This document shows positions 15,884 through 24,500 of a DNA stretch of 64,000 nt, piece by piece. Numbering within the stretch: position 1 is the first letter of the stretch; each line of letters opens with the position of its first letter. Under the pieces are notes generated by a model that was not told the DNA's origin, did not search any database, and saw only the letters and a list, made by a program, of their open reading frames with translations. The stretch lies in the NCBI RefSeq assembly GCF_006352065.1, contig NZ_CP040915.1, positions 2,728,001-2,792,000 of the forward strand, written 5' to 3'. The position numbers and the translations under genes were made by a program. This DNA comes from Georgenia yuyongxinii (GTDB lineage: Bacteria; Actinomycetota; Actinomycetes; Actinomycetales; Actinomycetaceae).

Positions 15884-17860
15884 ATGAGCGACTACCCGCT
15901 GATCGCCGACCACGGGCTCATCGGTGACCTGCAGACCGCTGCGCTGGTCGCCACGGACGGCTCGATCGACTGGTTCTGCTCGCCACGGTTCGACTCGCCG
16001 AGCGTGTTCGGCGCCCTGCTCGACCACGCGCGCGGTGGCCACATGCGGATCAGCCCCACGGTCGACGTCGTCACCAGCAAGCAGCTGTACCTGCCGGACA
16101 CCGCCGTCCTCGTGACCCGGTTCATGACGGAGGACGGTGTCGGTGAGGTCGTCGACTTCATGCCGACGTCCACCTCCAACGCCCCGACCACCAGGCACCG
16201 CCTGGTCCGGATGGTGCGCTGCGTACGGGGCCGGATGACCTTCGACCTCGACATCGCACCGCGGTTCGACTACGGCCGCGAGACGCACCAGACCACGGTG
16301 AGCGACGACGGCGCGGTCTTCCGCGGCGCGCACACGTCGATGGCCGTCCACCTCGTGCGGGAGCCCGAGGACGAGCGCCTCGCCGAAGGGACGGTGGACT
16401 CCCGCGGTGACCTGCACGCACGCCTCCCGCTCACGGCGGGCATGATGCGCGGTGTCGTGGTGGAGACGGGTGCCACCGAGGCGCGCCAGATCCGGGTGGC
16501 GGCGGTCCGCGAGCTGTTGGACGAGACCGTGCGCTTCTGGGAGTCGTGGCTCGCACAGTCCACGTACTTCGGGCGCTGGCGCGAGATGGTCCACCGCTCC
16601 GCCATCACGCTCAAGCTCATGACGTACGCGCCGACCGGCGGCCTCGTGGCCGCACCGACCGCCGGCCTGCCCGAGCAGATCGGCGGCGAGCGCAACTGGG
16701 ACTACCGCTACACCTGGGTCCGGGACGCCTCGTTCTCGGTGTACTCCCTCCTCGGGCTGGGCTTCCGGGAGGAGGCGGCCGCGTTCGCCGGCTGGTTGCG
16801 GGACCGGGTGCGGGACCAGGGCGCGGACGGAGAGGGCCCGCTGCAGATCATGTACCGGATCGACGGCTCCAGCGACCTGTCCGAGGAGACCCTCGGGCAC
16901 TGGGAGGGCTACCGCGGCTCCAGTCCCGTCCGCATCGGCAACGGCGCGGCGGGCCAGCTCCAGCTCGACATCTACGGCGAGGCGATCGACAGCATCTACT
17001 TCGCGGACAAGCACGGCATCCAGACCGGGCACCCCGGCTGGCTCAGGCTGGTCGACGTGCTGAACTGGCTCGCCGACAACTGGGACCAGCCCGAGGAGGG
17101 CATCTGGGAGACACGCGGCGGGCGGCAGGACTTCACCTACGGGCGGCTGATGTGCTGGGTCGCCTTCGACCGCGGCATCCGGCTGGCCACCAGCCACGGC
17201 CGGCCCGCCCCCGTGGACCGCTGGCGGCACGAGCGGGACGCCGTCTACAACCAGATCATGGAGCGGGGGTGGAGCCACGAGCGCCAGGCGTTCGTCCAGC
17301 ACTACCGCACCGACGTCCTCGACGCGTCCCTCCTGCGCATGTCCAACGTCGGCTTTGTCTCGCCGACCGACCCGATGTGGGCCTCCACGCTCGAGGCGAT
17401 GGACGGCGAGCTGGTGACGGACAGCCTCGTGTACCGCTACGACCCCGAGGCCTCCCCCGACGGTCTGCGCGGCTCGGAGGGCACGTTCTCGTTGTGCTCC
17501 TTCGCCTATGTCGACGCCCTGGCCCGGGCCGGCCACGTCGGCAAGGCGCGGCTGATCTTCGAGAAGATGCTCACCTACGCCAACCACCTCGGCCTGTACT
17601 CGGAGGAGATCGCCCTGACCGGCGAGCAGATCGGCAACTTCCCCCAGGCCTTCACCCACCTCGCCCTCATCGACGCCGCGCTCCGCCTCAACTCCATCCT
17701 CGACCAGACGAAACCGGCGCTGCGGGCACAACCGCTGAGCACCGTCCCCGGCCAGCGCGCACCGGTCCCCGCGTCGACGGACGCCGACGGGACGGCCGCG
17801 ACAGACCCCGCCACGGCGGCGCAGCCTGCCGTCCCACCGGACCGAGCCTCGTCAGGGTGA
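15884..17860 (+). CDS. Glycoside hydrolase family 15 protein (trehalase/glucoamylase-like)
   Basis: 658 aa; ATG at 15884 with GGAGGAGCGAGG upstream, and the start MSDYPLIADHGLIGDLQTAALV is the conserved N-terminus of this family. An N-terminal beta-sandwich (about 1-260) with DGSIDWFCSPRFDSPSVFG precedes the (alpha/alpha)6 catalytic barrel. The barrel carries ERNWDYRYTWVRDASFS (first catalytic-site region) and ETLGHWEGYRGSSPVRIGNGA (second acidic region). Mycobacterial members are cytosolic trehalases, so trehalose hydrolysis is likely but not proven. The last 50 residues are low-complexity Ala/Pro/Thr. No signal peptide. Confidence 0.92.
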   Translation: MSDYPLIADHGLIGDLQTAALVATDGSIDWFCSPRFDSPSVFGALLDHARGGHMRISPTVDVVTSKQLYLPDTAVLVTRFMTEDGVGEVVDFMPTSTSNAPTTRHRLVRMVRCVRGRMTFDLDIAPRFDYGRETHQTTVSDDGAVFRGAHTSMAVHLVREPEDERLAEGTVDSRGDLHARLPLTAGMMRGVVVETGATEARQIRVAAVRELLDETVRFWESWLAQSTYFGRWREMVHRSAITLKLMTYAPTGGLVAAPTAGLPEQIGGERNWDYRYTWVRDASFSVYSLLGLGFREEAAAFAGWLRDRVRDQGADGEGPLQIMYRIDGSSDLSEETLGHWEGYRGSSPVRIGNGAAGQLQLDIYGEAIDSIYFADKHGIQTGHPGWLRLVDVLNWLADNWDQPEEGIWETRGGRQDFTYGRLMCWVAFDRGIRLATSHGRPAPVDRWRHERDAVYNQIMERGWSHERQAFVQHYRTDVLDASLLRMSNVGFVSPTDPMWASTLEAMDGELVTDSLVYRYDPEASPDGLRGSEGTFSLCSFAYVDALARAGHVGKARLIFEKMLTYANHLGLYSEEIALTGEQIGNFPQAFTHLALIDAALRLNSILDQTKPALRAQPLSTVPGQRAPVPASTDADGTAATDPATAAQPAVPPDRASSG

Positions 17861-17931
17861 CGGTCCCGGGCGGGACGCCGTCGCCTGCGGGCGGGGTGAC
17901 CGTCGCGTGCCGGCGTGGCGACCCCGGGACC

Positions 17932-18564
17932 TCACTCCGCCTCGACCACCGGGATGACCGGCACCGGCGGCGGGTCCGACTCACGGCCACCCACGTCCGG
18001 CATCTGCGCGGCACCGTGGATGATGCCCAGGCGACCGAGCAGGAAGAGGAACGCCTCGGCGTACGGGTTGTCGAGGTTCTGCCGCGCCACCTCCAGCCAG
18101 TCCACCTGCTCGCGCAGGGCCCGCACCACCGGCAGCAGGGTGGAGTAGTCGCAGCGGTGCTCGGTGAGCACCCCCAGCTTGGAGGCGACGACGTCGGTGG
18201 CCGGCAGCACGGGCATGTTCACCCCGAGCACGTCGAACCGTTCGGCCCGCTCGAGCAGCTCCGGCGTCACGTGGTCACCGGAGACCTTGAAGATGACGTC
18301 GACGAGGGCGCCCTCGTTGTAAGCCTTGAACAGCCAGTTCTCCACCGGCTGCTCCACCTCGAGCGCCGTGCTCCCCAGCGCCTCCTTGGCCCGGTCGACG
18401 TCCTTCTCGAGGATCGCGAAGTCCACGTCGTGGTCCGACTCCGGCGCCCCGTGCACCCACGCGGCGTACCCGCCCGCGAGCGCGAACGGGATGTCCGCCG
18501 CGGACAGGGCCGACCCGGCGATCCGCAACCCGTCACGCAGCAGGGCGCGTTCGTCCTTGTCCAT
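17932..18564 (-). CDS. Nucleotidyltransferase-fold family protein
   Basis: 210 aa from the ATG at 18564. LAGGYAAWVHGAPESDHDVD near residues 27-46 fits the G-G-x-A ... D-x-D pattern of the nucleotidyltransferase (MNT/AbiEii-like) fold, with the acidic pair in DHDVDFAI. EQPVENWLFKAYNEGALVDVIFKVSG follows, where the third acidic residue may sit. Proteins of this type transfer nucleotides to small molecules or proteins. It is convergent with GH15 and has no visible antitoxin-like partner. Function unknown. Confidence 0.72.
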   Translation of the reverse strand: MDKDERALLRDGLRIAGSALSAADIPFALAGGYAAWVHGAPESDHDVDFAILEKDVDRAKEALGSTALEVEQPVENWLFKAYNEGALVDVIFKVSGDHVTPELLERAERFDVLGVNMPVLPATDVVASKLGVLTEHRCDYSTLLPVVRALREQVDWLEVARQNLDNPYAEAFLFLLGRLGIIHGAAQMPDVGGRESDPPPVPVIPVVEAE

Positions 18565-18702
18565 GGTGCGGGTGTACACGATCGACGGCGACGACGCACC
18601 ACAGGGAGGCGACCCGGCCGGGGGTTCCCGGCCACACCGCCGACGGCGCCCCGGTGCGCGAACGACGCGCGGACCGGACCGATCGCGGGCAGAATCCGAG
18701 CG

Positions 18703-19515
18703 GTGCGGATCGCGACGTTCAACATCCTCCACGGACGCTCGCTCGTGGACGACCGCGTCGATCTCGACCGGTTCACCGACGCGGTGCGCCGGCTCGACGC
18801 CGACATCCTCGCGCTGCAGGAGGTCGACCGCGACCAGCCCCGCTCGCACGGCGCCGACCTGACCATGATGGCCGCGGCGGCAATGGGCGCCCCCGAGCAC
18901 CGGTTCGTCGCCACCATGCACGGCACCCCGGACCTGTGGACCGCCGCCACCGGCGAGGAGCAGCCAGAGGCCGCCACGTACGGCATCGCGCTGCTCAGCC
19001 GCTACCCGGTGGAGCACTGGAAGGTGCTCACCCTGCCCGCGCCCCAGCAGCGGGTGCCCGTCCTCTTCCCCGACCGCCGCCGACCGGTCCTGGTCCAGGA
19101 CGAGCAGCGCACCGCCGTCGCCGCCGTCGTGTCCACCCGCGAGGGCACGTTGAGCGTGGTCGCGACCCACCTGACGTTCGTCCCCGGCTGGAACGTGGCA
19201 CAGCTGCGCCACCTGGTGCGCGCCGTGCGCGACCTCCCCCGCCCGCTCGTGCTGCTCGGCGACCTCAACCTCGCCGGCGGCCGGCCCGCCCGGTTCAGCG
19301 GCCTGCGCCCGCTGGTCGTCGCCCCCACGTTCCCGCTGGACCGTCCGGACCGCCAGCTCGACCACATCCTGGTCGACGGCGATGTCACGGTCACCGAGCC
19401 GGGGACCGCCGTCGACCTCGGCATGTCCGACCACCGGGCCCTGCACGTGGGCGTCTCGCTCGCGGCGGCGGCGGCACCGGCTGCCGGCTCCGCCGCCAGA
19501 ACCGCGCAACGCTGA
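18703..19515 (+). CDS. Endonuclease/exonuclease/phosphatase family protein
   Basis: 270 aa from a GTG at 18703, which follows CAGAAT (18690-18695) by 7 nt. Complete EEP fold motifs: RIATFNILHGR at the N-terminus, catalytic Glu in ILALQEVDRDQPRS (about 34-47), GIALLSRYPVE, VVATHLTFVPG, GDLNL (Asp/Asn pair near residue 186) and the terminal MSDHRALHVGV. These enzymes cleave phosphodiesters of nucleic acids, phosphoinositides or other substrates with a metal ion. No signal peptide is seen, so an intracellular enzyme is likely. The C-terminus is an Ala-rich tail. Confidence 0.88.
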   Translation: MRIATFNILHGRSLVDDRVDLDRFTDAVRRLDADILALQEVDRDQPRSHGADLTMMAAAAMGAPEHRFVATMHGTPDLWTAATGEEQPEAATYGIALLSRYPVEHWKVLTLPAPQQRVPVLFPDRRRPVLVQDEQRTAVAAVVSTREGTLSVVATHLTFVPGWNVAQLRHLVRAVRDLPRPLVLLGDLNLAGGRPARFSGLRPLVVAPTFPLDRPDRQLDHILVDGDVTVTEPGTAVDLGMSDHRALHVGVSLAAAAAPAAGSAARTAQR

Positions 19516-19608
19516 CCGAAGGGCGGGCTCGCACGCCGGGCCCGCACGGTCTCGTCCGCACGGCGGCGCCCGCACCGGCCGCCGCTCCGGGGCCGATATC
19601 GTCGGCCC

Positions 19609-20337
19609 GTGCCTCAGGACCTCCCCGCGCGCATCGCCGCCAACCTCGACACGGTCCGACGGCGGATCGACGCCGCCGCCGCGGGTGCCGGCCGCGACCC
19701 GGCCGAGATCCGCCTGCTCCTGGCGGTCAAGACCCAGCCCGTCGAGACGATCCGCGCCGCGCTGGACGCCGGGGCGGACCTGCTCGGGCACAACCGGGCC
19801 CAGGAGCTCGCGGCCAGCGGCCCGCCGCTGGCGGAGGCCGGCGTGCCACCGCACGAGATGCACTTCATCGGCCACCTGCAGTCGAACAAGGTCAACCAGG
19901 TGCTGCGCTGGGCCACGTGCGTGCAGAGCGTGAACTCGGTGCGCCTGGCCACGCGCCTCGACCAGGCCGTCGCACGCGCCGGCCGCGCGCCGCTGGACGT
20001 GCTCGTGGAGGTCAACACCGCCGCGGAGGCGACCAAGACCGGCGCCGACCCGGCCGACGCCGTCGAGCTGGCCACCGCCGTCGGGGCCCTGGAGCACCTG
20101 CGGCTGCGTGGGTTGATGACGGTCGGCGCACACTCCCCCGACCCCGCCGAGGTGCGCCGCTCCTACGACCGGCTCGCTCGGCTGCGCTCCGAGATCCTCG
20201 CGTCCGCGGCGCCGGGGACGCAGGGTGCGCACGGGCTGAGCATGGGGATGAGCGGCGACCTGGAGATCGCCGTCGCCGCCGGCGCGACGATGGTGCGCGT
20301 GGGTACCGCCGTCTTCGGGCCCCGCCCGTACCCATGA
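19609..20337 (+). CDS. YggS family PLP-binding protein (PLP homeostasis)
   Basis: 242 aa from a GTG at 19609; TATCGT (19597-19602) lies 6 nt upstream, giving a likely leaderless start. YggS/PLPBP proteins bind pyridoxal phosphate and buffer it in the cytosol. Seen: LLLAVKTQPVETIRAALDAG with the PLP lysine near residue 40, GHNRAQEL, HFIGHLQSNKVN, VNSVRLA, VLVEVNTAAEATKTG, LRGLMTVG and GMSGDLEIAVAAGATMVRVGTAVFG, all family hallmarks. It is not next to the cell-division genes where many actinobacteria carry it, so this may be a second or relocated copy. Confidence 0.93.
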   Translation: MPQDLPARIAANLDTVRRRIDAAAAGAGRDPAEIRLLLAVKTQPVETIRAALDAGADLLGHNRAQELAASGPPLAEAGVPPHEMHFIGHLQSNKVNQVLRWATCVQSVNSVRLATRLDQAVARAGRAPLDVLVEVNTAAEATKTGADPADAVELATAVGALEHLRLRGLMTVGAHSPDPAEVRRSYDRLARLRSEILASAAPGTQGAHGLSMGMSGDLEIAVAAGATMVRVGTAVFGPRPYP

Positions 20338-20359
20338 CGACGGCGGACGGGCCGCGCGC

Positions 20360-21118
20360 TCAGAACATGCCGTTGTCGTGGGCGAGCTCGGCCGGGATCT
20401 CCGCCACGACGTCCCAGTGCTCGGCGATCTTGCCGTCCGCCACCCGGAACAGGTCGTAGAAGGCGGTCGGCCGCCCACCGACGCTGCCCTCCGCCACCGA
20501 CAGCACGAACTCCCCTTCGGCGATGAGCATGTGCCGTCTGGTGTAGACGACCGCCTTCCCCTGCTTCGTCAGCTCCAGGAACGCCTCGCCCAGCCCGCTG
20601 ACGCCGTCACGCACCAGCGGGTTGTGCTGGGTGTAGCTGTCGCCGTCGAAGAACTCCGGGACCGCTGACAGGCTGCCCTCCACGAGGACCGTCTGGACGA
20701 AGCGGTCCACCAGTGCCCGGCTCTCCTCGGTCGCCTCGGGCCGCGTGACCTGCGTGGGGCCGTCCGTCTGGCTGCGCCCCGACGCGGTCGAGGCCACCAC
20801 GGGCTGCTCGACGGACCAGTGCTCGACGGCCTTGCCGTCCCGCATGCGGTGGATGTCGAAGGCGACGACGTCGTCCGGGCCGACCCCGCGGAGGGTGCCG
20901 TGGCTCGCGACCAGGTCACCGTCCTCGAAGATCCGGTGCACCTCGAACGAGGAGCCCGCGGGCACAGCTGAGACGAGGCTGCGCAGGCCCTCCCGGCCGT
21001 CCGGCACGTCGGCGGCGTGCTGGACGTAGTCGGCGGCGACGAACCGGTCCACGGCCGAGGCGTCGTGGCTGCCGAACAGCGTGTCGAAGGCGTCCCGAAT
21101 GACGTCCCGGTCGGACAT
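20360..21118 (-). CDS. Tandem SnoaL-like (NTF2-fold) protein
   Basis: 252 aa from an ATG at 21118. Two NTF2/SnoaL-like units in one chain: residues about 1-110 (DAFDTLFGSHDASAVDRFVAADYVQH ... VAFDIHRMRDGKAVEHWSV) and about 130-250 (FVQTVLVEGSLSAVPEFFDG ... FYDLFRVADGKIAEHWDVV). The repeated D-G-K-x-x-E-H-W is diagnostic of SnoaL-like cyclase/isomerase folds. The two halves differ enough to be an old duplication. Small-molecule binding or hydrolysis is plausible, no substrate can be named. It faces yggS convergently with a 22-nt gap. Confidence 0.82.
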   Translation of the reverse strand: MSDRDVIRDAFDTLFGSHDASAVDRFVAADYVQHAADVPDGREGLRSLVSAVPAGSSFEVHRIFEDGDLVASHGTLRGVGPDDVVAFDIHRMRDGKAVEHWSVEQPVVASTASGRSQTDGPTQVTRPEATEESRALVDRFVQTVLVEGSLSAVPEFFDGDSYTQHNPLVRDGVSGLGEAFLELTKQGKAVVYTRRHMLIAEGEFVLSVAEGSVGGRPTAFYDLFRVADGKIAEHWDVVAEIPAELAHDNGMF

Positions 21119-21285
21119 CGTGACCTCCCCTGGGTGCGGACGGCCACGCTAGACCCGCTGCCCCCGCCGGGCCAGCCGTCAGTTCGGGGGTGCGGTCCTC
21201 CAGGCGCAGCTGGTTCGGCGGACGGACCGCCGCTGACGCCGCCCGCGCCGTCGCGCGTCCGGACGCGGCCCCGACGGCGGGCCGG

Positions 21286-22335
21286 TCACGGCACCCGGTA
21301 CGTCCAGTCGTCCGAGAGGAACTTCGTCGCCATGAGCTCGTGGGCCCGGGCCAGCTCGTCCTCGGTGTAGTTCGACGGCACGGTGTTGTAGCGGCCGCGG
21401 AAGTGGGCGATGAAGGCGTCGATGATCGCCTCGCGGGCCATGCCTGTCTGCGAGCGCATGGGGTCCACCCGCTTGTTGGCGCTCTTGGTGCCCTTGTCGG
21501 ACATCTTCTCCCGGCCGATGCGAAGCACGTCGAGCATCTTGTCGGCGTCGATGTCGTAGGCCATCGTCACGTGGTGGAGCACCACCCCGGAGGCGAAGCG
21601 CTTCTGCGCCGCGCCGCCGATCTTGCCGTGCTCGGACGCGATGTCGTTCAGGGGCACGTACCGGGCGTCGACGCCGATCTCCGCGAGGGCGCCGAGCACC
21701 CAGTCGTCGAGGAATGCGTAGGAGCGCTCGAAGCTGAGGCCCTCCACCAGCGACTCTGGCACCACCAGCGAGTAGGTGATGCAGTTGCCGGGCTCCATGA
21801 ACATCGCCCCGCCACCGGAGATGCGGCGCACGACGCTCATGCCGTGCCGTGCGAGCGCCTCCGGGTCGATCTCGTTGCGCACCGACTGGAACGAGCCGAT
21901 GACCACCAGGGGCGCGTCCCACTCCCAGATCCGCATCGTGGGCCCCCGCCGGCCGGCCGCGACCTCGCCGGGGATGACCTCGTCCAGGGCGACGTTCAGC
22001 GCGGGATGCACCGGCCCGCCGTGGATGACCTCGAAGGTGTGGTCGCCCCAGCTCGTCGCGTGCCCCAGGGCGCGCCGCACGGCGATGCCGACGGCCTCGG
22101 CGGAGAAGCCGACCATGCTCACCGTGTGGTCGATGGCGGCCGTGATGGCGCCCGCGAGCTGCTCGGCGGTGGCTTCCGCGGGCATCCCGGCGAGCGCGGC
22201 GTTGATGTCCTCCAGCGCGGAGTCGGGCTCGAGGAAGAAGTCCCCGGACACGCGGGGGTTGCGCAGGCGGCCGTCCTCGACGTCGACGTCGACCGCGACC
22301 AGCTTGCCCCCGGGGACCTTGTACTCACCATGCAT
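21286..22335 (-). CDS. Lipoate-protein ligase family protein (LplA) with N-terminal accessory domain
   Basis: 349 aa from the ATG at 22335; TAGAGT at 22342-22347 leaves 6 nt, a likely leaderless start. The N-terminal about 95 residues (MHGEYKVPGGKLVAVDVDVEDG) match the lipoate ligase accessory domain. The catalytic biotin/lipoyl-ligase-like domain follows with the lipoyl-AMP loop VRRISGGGAMFMEPGNCITY (about 174-193) and a lysine-bearing EHGKIGGAAQKRF that includes the conserved active-site lysine region. It activates free lipoate with ATP and loads it on E2 or GcvH domains. The accessory domain is placed first, opposite to E. coli LplA. Confidence 0.88.
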   Translation of the reverse strand: MHGEYKVPGGKLVAVDVDVEDGRLRNPRVSGDFFLEPDSALEDINAALAGMPAEATAEQLAGAITAAIDHTVSMVGFSAEAVGIAVRRALGHATSWGDHTFEVIHGGPVHPALNVALDEVIPGEVAAGRRGPTMRIWEWDAPLVVIGSFQSVRNEIDPEALARHGMSVVRRISGGGAMFMEPGNCITYSLVVPESLVEGLSFERSYAFLDDWVLGALAEIGVDARYVPLNDIASEHGKIGGAAQKRFASGVVLHHVTMAYDIDADKMLDVLRIGREKMSDKGTKSANKRVDPMRSQTGMAREAIIDAFIAHFRGRYNTVPSNYTEDELARAHELMATKFLSDDWTYRVP

Positions 22336-22416
22336 GCCGCAACTCTAGGTCCGACGGCGGACGGGTCCGGCGTCCCGGTGGTCACGCCACGGTCCTGGTC
22401 GAGCCGGCCGCGAGCG

Positions 22417-22459
22417 CGGTAGTACTTCCCTCAGGCTATTCCTGAGCGAAGTACTACCG
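22417..22459. repeat. 43-bp hairpin behind cimA
   Basis: Perfect 12-bp arms (CGGTAGTACTTC / GAAGTACTACCG), one C-C mismatch, then a further 6-bp stem (CTCAGG / CCTGAG) and a 5-nt loop CTATT. It is markedly more AT-rich than its surroundings. It lies 97 nt downstream of the cimA stop and 82 nt upstream of the lplA start. It lacks a U-tract on either strand, so it may be a terminator, a mobile repeat or an RNA-processing site. Confidence 0.8.
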
Positions 22460-22555
22460 GCCTGGGCGCCCGACCGGGCGGGTGCACCATCAGCCGGGGA
22501 AGCCGCAGCAGGCCGACGGCGGGACGCACCGCGGACCGGGGGTCCGCCGTCATGC

Positions 22556-24202
22556 TCAGCGCGGCTCGACGCCCGCGTGCAGCAGCCCCCACACGATCGC
22601 ATCGGTCAGCGCCTCCCAGCTGGCCTCGATGATGTTCGGGCCCACGCCCACGGTCGACCAGCTGCGCACGGTGTCGGACGTCTCGATGAGCACGCGGATG
22701 ATCGCGTCGGTGCCCTGCTGCGAGTCGAGGATGCGCACCTTGTAGTCGGTGAGCTCGAACCCCTCGATCTCCGGGTAGGTGCTGACCAGCGCGCGGCGCA
22801 GGGCGTCGTCCAGGGCGTTGACCGGGCCGTTGCCCTCCCCGGTGCTGACCACCCGGCCGCGCCCGGTGCGCAGCTTGACGGTCGCCTCGGCGTCGGTGGG
22901 GGCGCCGACGCCGGGCCGGTGCTCGACGAACGTGCGCCAGCTCTCCACCTCGAAGAAGCGCGGGCCGTGCCCGTCGATCTCGTGGCGCAGCAGCAGCTCG
23001 AAGGAGGCGTCCGCGGCGTCGTAGGTGTACCCCGCGGCCTCGGCGTCCTTGACCCGCCGGGTCACGCGCCCGAGGAGCTCGGACTGCCCGGCCAGGTCGA
23101 AGCCCAGCTCGCGGCCCTTGAGCTCGATGGAGGCCCGGCCGGCCATCTCCGAGACCAGCATGCGCATGTCGTTGCCGACCGCGACGGGGTCGATGTGCTG
23201 GTACAGGTCCGGGTCGATGCGGATGGCGCTGGCGTGCAGGCCGGCCTTGTGCGCGAACGCGGAGGCGCCGACGTAGGGCTGGCGGCCGTAGGGGGTGATG
23301 TTGGTGAGCTCGGAGATCGCGTGAGAGATGCGGCTGGCCTCGCGGAGCCCCTCGCTGCCGAGCAGGTCGTGGCCGAGCTTGAGCTCGAGGTTGGCCACGC
23401 AGGTGAGCAGGTCGGCGTTGCCCGTGCGCTCGCCGTAGCCGTTGATGGTGCCCTGGATGTGGGCGGCGCCGGCCCCGACGGCGGCCAGGGTGTTGGCGAC
23501 TGCGCAGCCGGAGTCGTTGTGGGCATGCATACCCAGCCGGCCGGTGGTCGCGGCGCGTACCTCCCCGACCACCTGGCTCACCCAGTCGGGCAGCATCCCG
23601 CCGTTGGTGTCGCACAGCACCACGGTCGCCGCGCCGGCGTCGAACGCGGTCTGCACGCACCGCAGGGCGTAGGCGGGGTCGTAGCGGTAGCCGTCGAAGA
23701 AGTGCTCCGCGTCGAGCACCACCTCCCGGCCCAGCCCGACCAGGTAGCGCACGGTCTCGCCGATCATGCGGAGGTTCTCCTCCGCCGTCGTCCGCAGCGC
23801 CCGCTCGACGTGCCGGATGTCGCTCTTGGCGACGAGGGTGATGACGGGGGCCTCGGAGTCGACGAGCGCGCGCACCTGGGCGTCCTCGTGCGGCTGGGCG
23901 CCGGGCTTGCAGGTGGACCCGAACGCGGCGAGCCGGGCATGGCGCAGGTCCAGCTCCTTGGCGGCGCGGGCGAAGAACTCGGTGTCCTTCGGGATCGCGC
24001 CGGGCCAGCCGCCCTCGATGTAGCCCACGCCGAGCTCGTCGAGCTGCGCGGCGATGGCCAGCTTGTCGGCCACGGAGAGGTTCATGCCCTCCTGCTGGGC
24101 GCCGTCGCGCAGGGTGGTGTCGTAGACCTGGACGACGGCGGAGGCCGGGTCCTCGGCGTGCGCGGGACGGGTGAGGCCGGAGGGGGCGACGGTGCTCGAC
24201 AT
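22556..24202 (-). CDS. cimA: Citramalate synthase
   Basis: 548 aa from the ATG at 24202, with AAGGAG 9 nt upstream. CimA condenses pyruvate and acetyl-CoA to (R)-citramalate, entering isoleucine synthesis without threonine. Seen: YDTTLRDGAQQEGMNLSVADK (catalytic Arg-Asp, about 28-48), GWPGAIPKDTEFF, the metal-binding GMHAHNDSGCAVANTLAAV (about 222-240), GERTGNADL, ASAFAHKAGLHASAI, and a C-terminal LeuA allosteric dimer domain (about 425-548). The gene is controlled by an attenuator: a leader peptide at 24403-24432 and a terminator at 24346-24375. The length fits the citramalate synthase/LeuA-type2 group; LeuA2 as an alternative is less likely. Confidence 0.93.
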   Translation of the reverse strand: MSSTVAPSGLTRPAHAEDPASAVVQVYDTTLRDGAQQEGMNLSVADKLAIAAQLDELGVGYIEGGWPGAIPKDTEFFARAAKELDLRHARLAAFGSTCKPGAQPHEDAQVRALVDSEAPVITLVAKSDIRHVERALRTTAEENLRMIGETVRYLVGLGREVVLDAEHFFDGYRYDPAYALRCVQTAFDAGAATVVLCDTNGGMLPDWVSQVVGEVRAATTGRLGMHAHNDSGCAVANTLAAVGAGAAHIQGTINGYGERTGNADLLTCVANLELKLGHDLLGSEGLREASRISHAISELTNITPYGRQPYVGASAFAHKAGLHASAIRIDPDLYQHIDPVAVGNDMRMLVSEMAGRASIELKGRELGFDLAGQSELLGRVTRRVKDAEAAGYTYDAADASFELLLRHEIDGHGPRFFEVESWRTFVEHRPGVGAPTDAEATVKLRTGRGRVVSTGEGNGPVNALDDALRRALVSTYPEIEGFELTDYKVRILDSQQGTDAIIRVLIETSDTVRSWSTVGVGPNIIEASWEALTDAIVWGLLHAGVEPR

Positions 24203-24345
24203 GCGGAAACTCCTTGCGGAAGGCCGCGGGCGCGGCCAGTGGTCACGCGACGCTGGTCCCAGCCTAGGCCGGCGGGGTGGTGCCGGTACCGGTCGCCACC
24301 GGGCCGGCCCGGTGGCTGTGTCACCGGGAGTGGTGGCCCCGGCAA

Positions 24346-24375
24346 CAAAAAGACCTCCCGAGGTACGGGAGGTCT
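24346..24375 (-). terminator. Attenuator terminator in cimA leader
   Basis: Perfect 10-bp stem (AGACCTCCCG / CGGGAGGTCT) with a 5-nt loop. On the minus strand it is followed by a run of five T (TTTTTG), a textbook intrinsic terminator. It lies 144 nt upstream of the cimA ATG and 27 nt downstream of the LII leader peptide. Confidence 0.85.
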
Positions 24376-24402
24376 GCGCGCCGGGCGGGTGTGCCCGACG
24401 CG

Positions 24403-24432
24403 CTAGCCGATAATCAGCTGGGCCTGCGTCAC
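24403..24432 (-). CDS. cimA leader peptide (9 aa, VTQAQLIIG)
   Basis: GTG-ACG-CAG-GCC-CAG-CTG-ATT-ATC-GGC-TAG. Leu-Ile-Ile sit just before the stop, and ATT is a rare Ile codon in DNA this GC-rich. A CACACT hexamer at 24440-24445 leaves 7 nt to the GTG, so the leader could itself be leaderless. Followed by the terminator at 24346-24375, this is the layout of ribosome-mediated attenuation by isoleucine/leucine supply. It is too short for gene callers and is inferred from position and codons. Confidence 0.7.
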   Translation of the reverse strand: MTQAQLIIG

Positions 24433-24500
24433 GCGCCACAGTGTGCCACAGCCCACCTGCCCCGTGTCCAGCCGCGCCACGATGTGGCGGTGCCGTCCTG

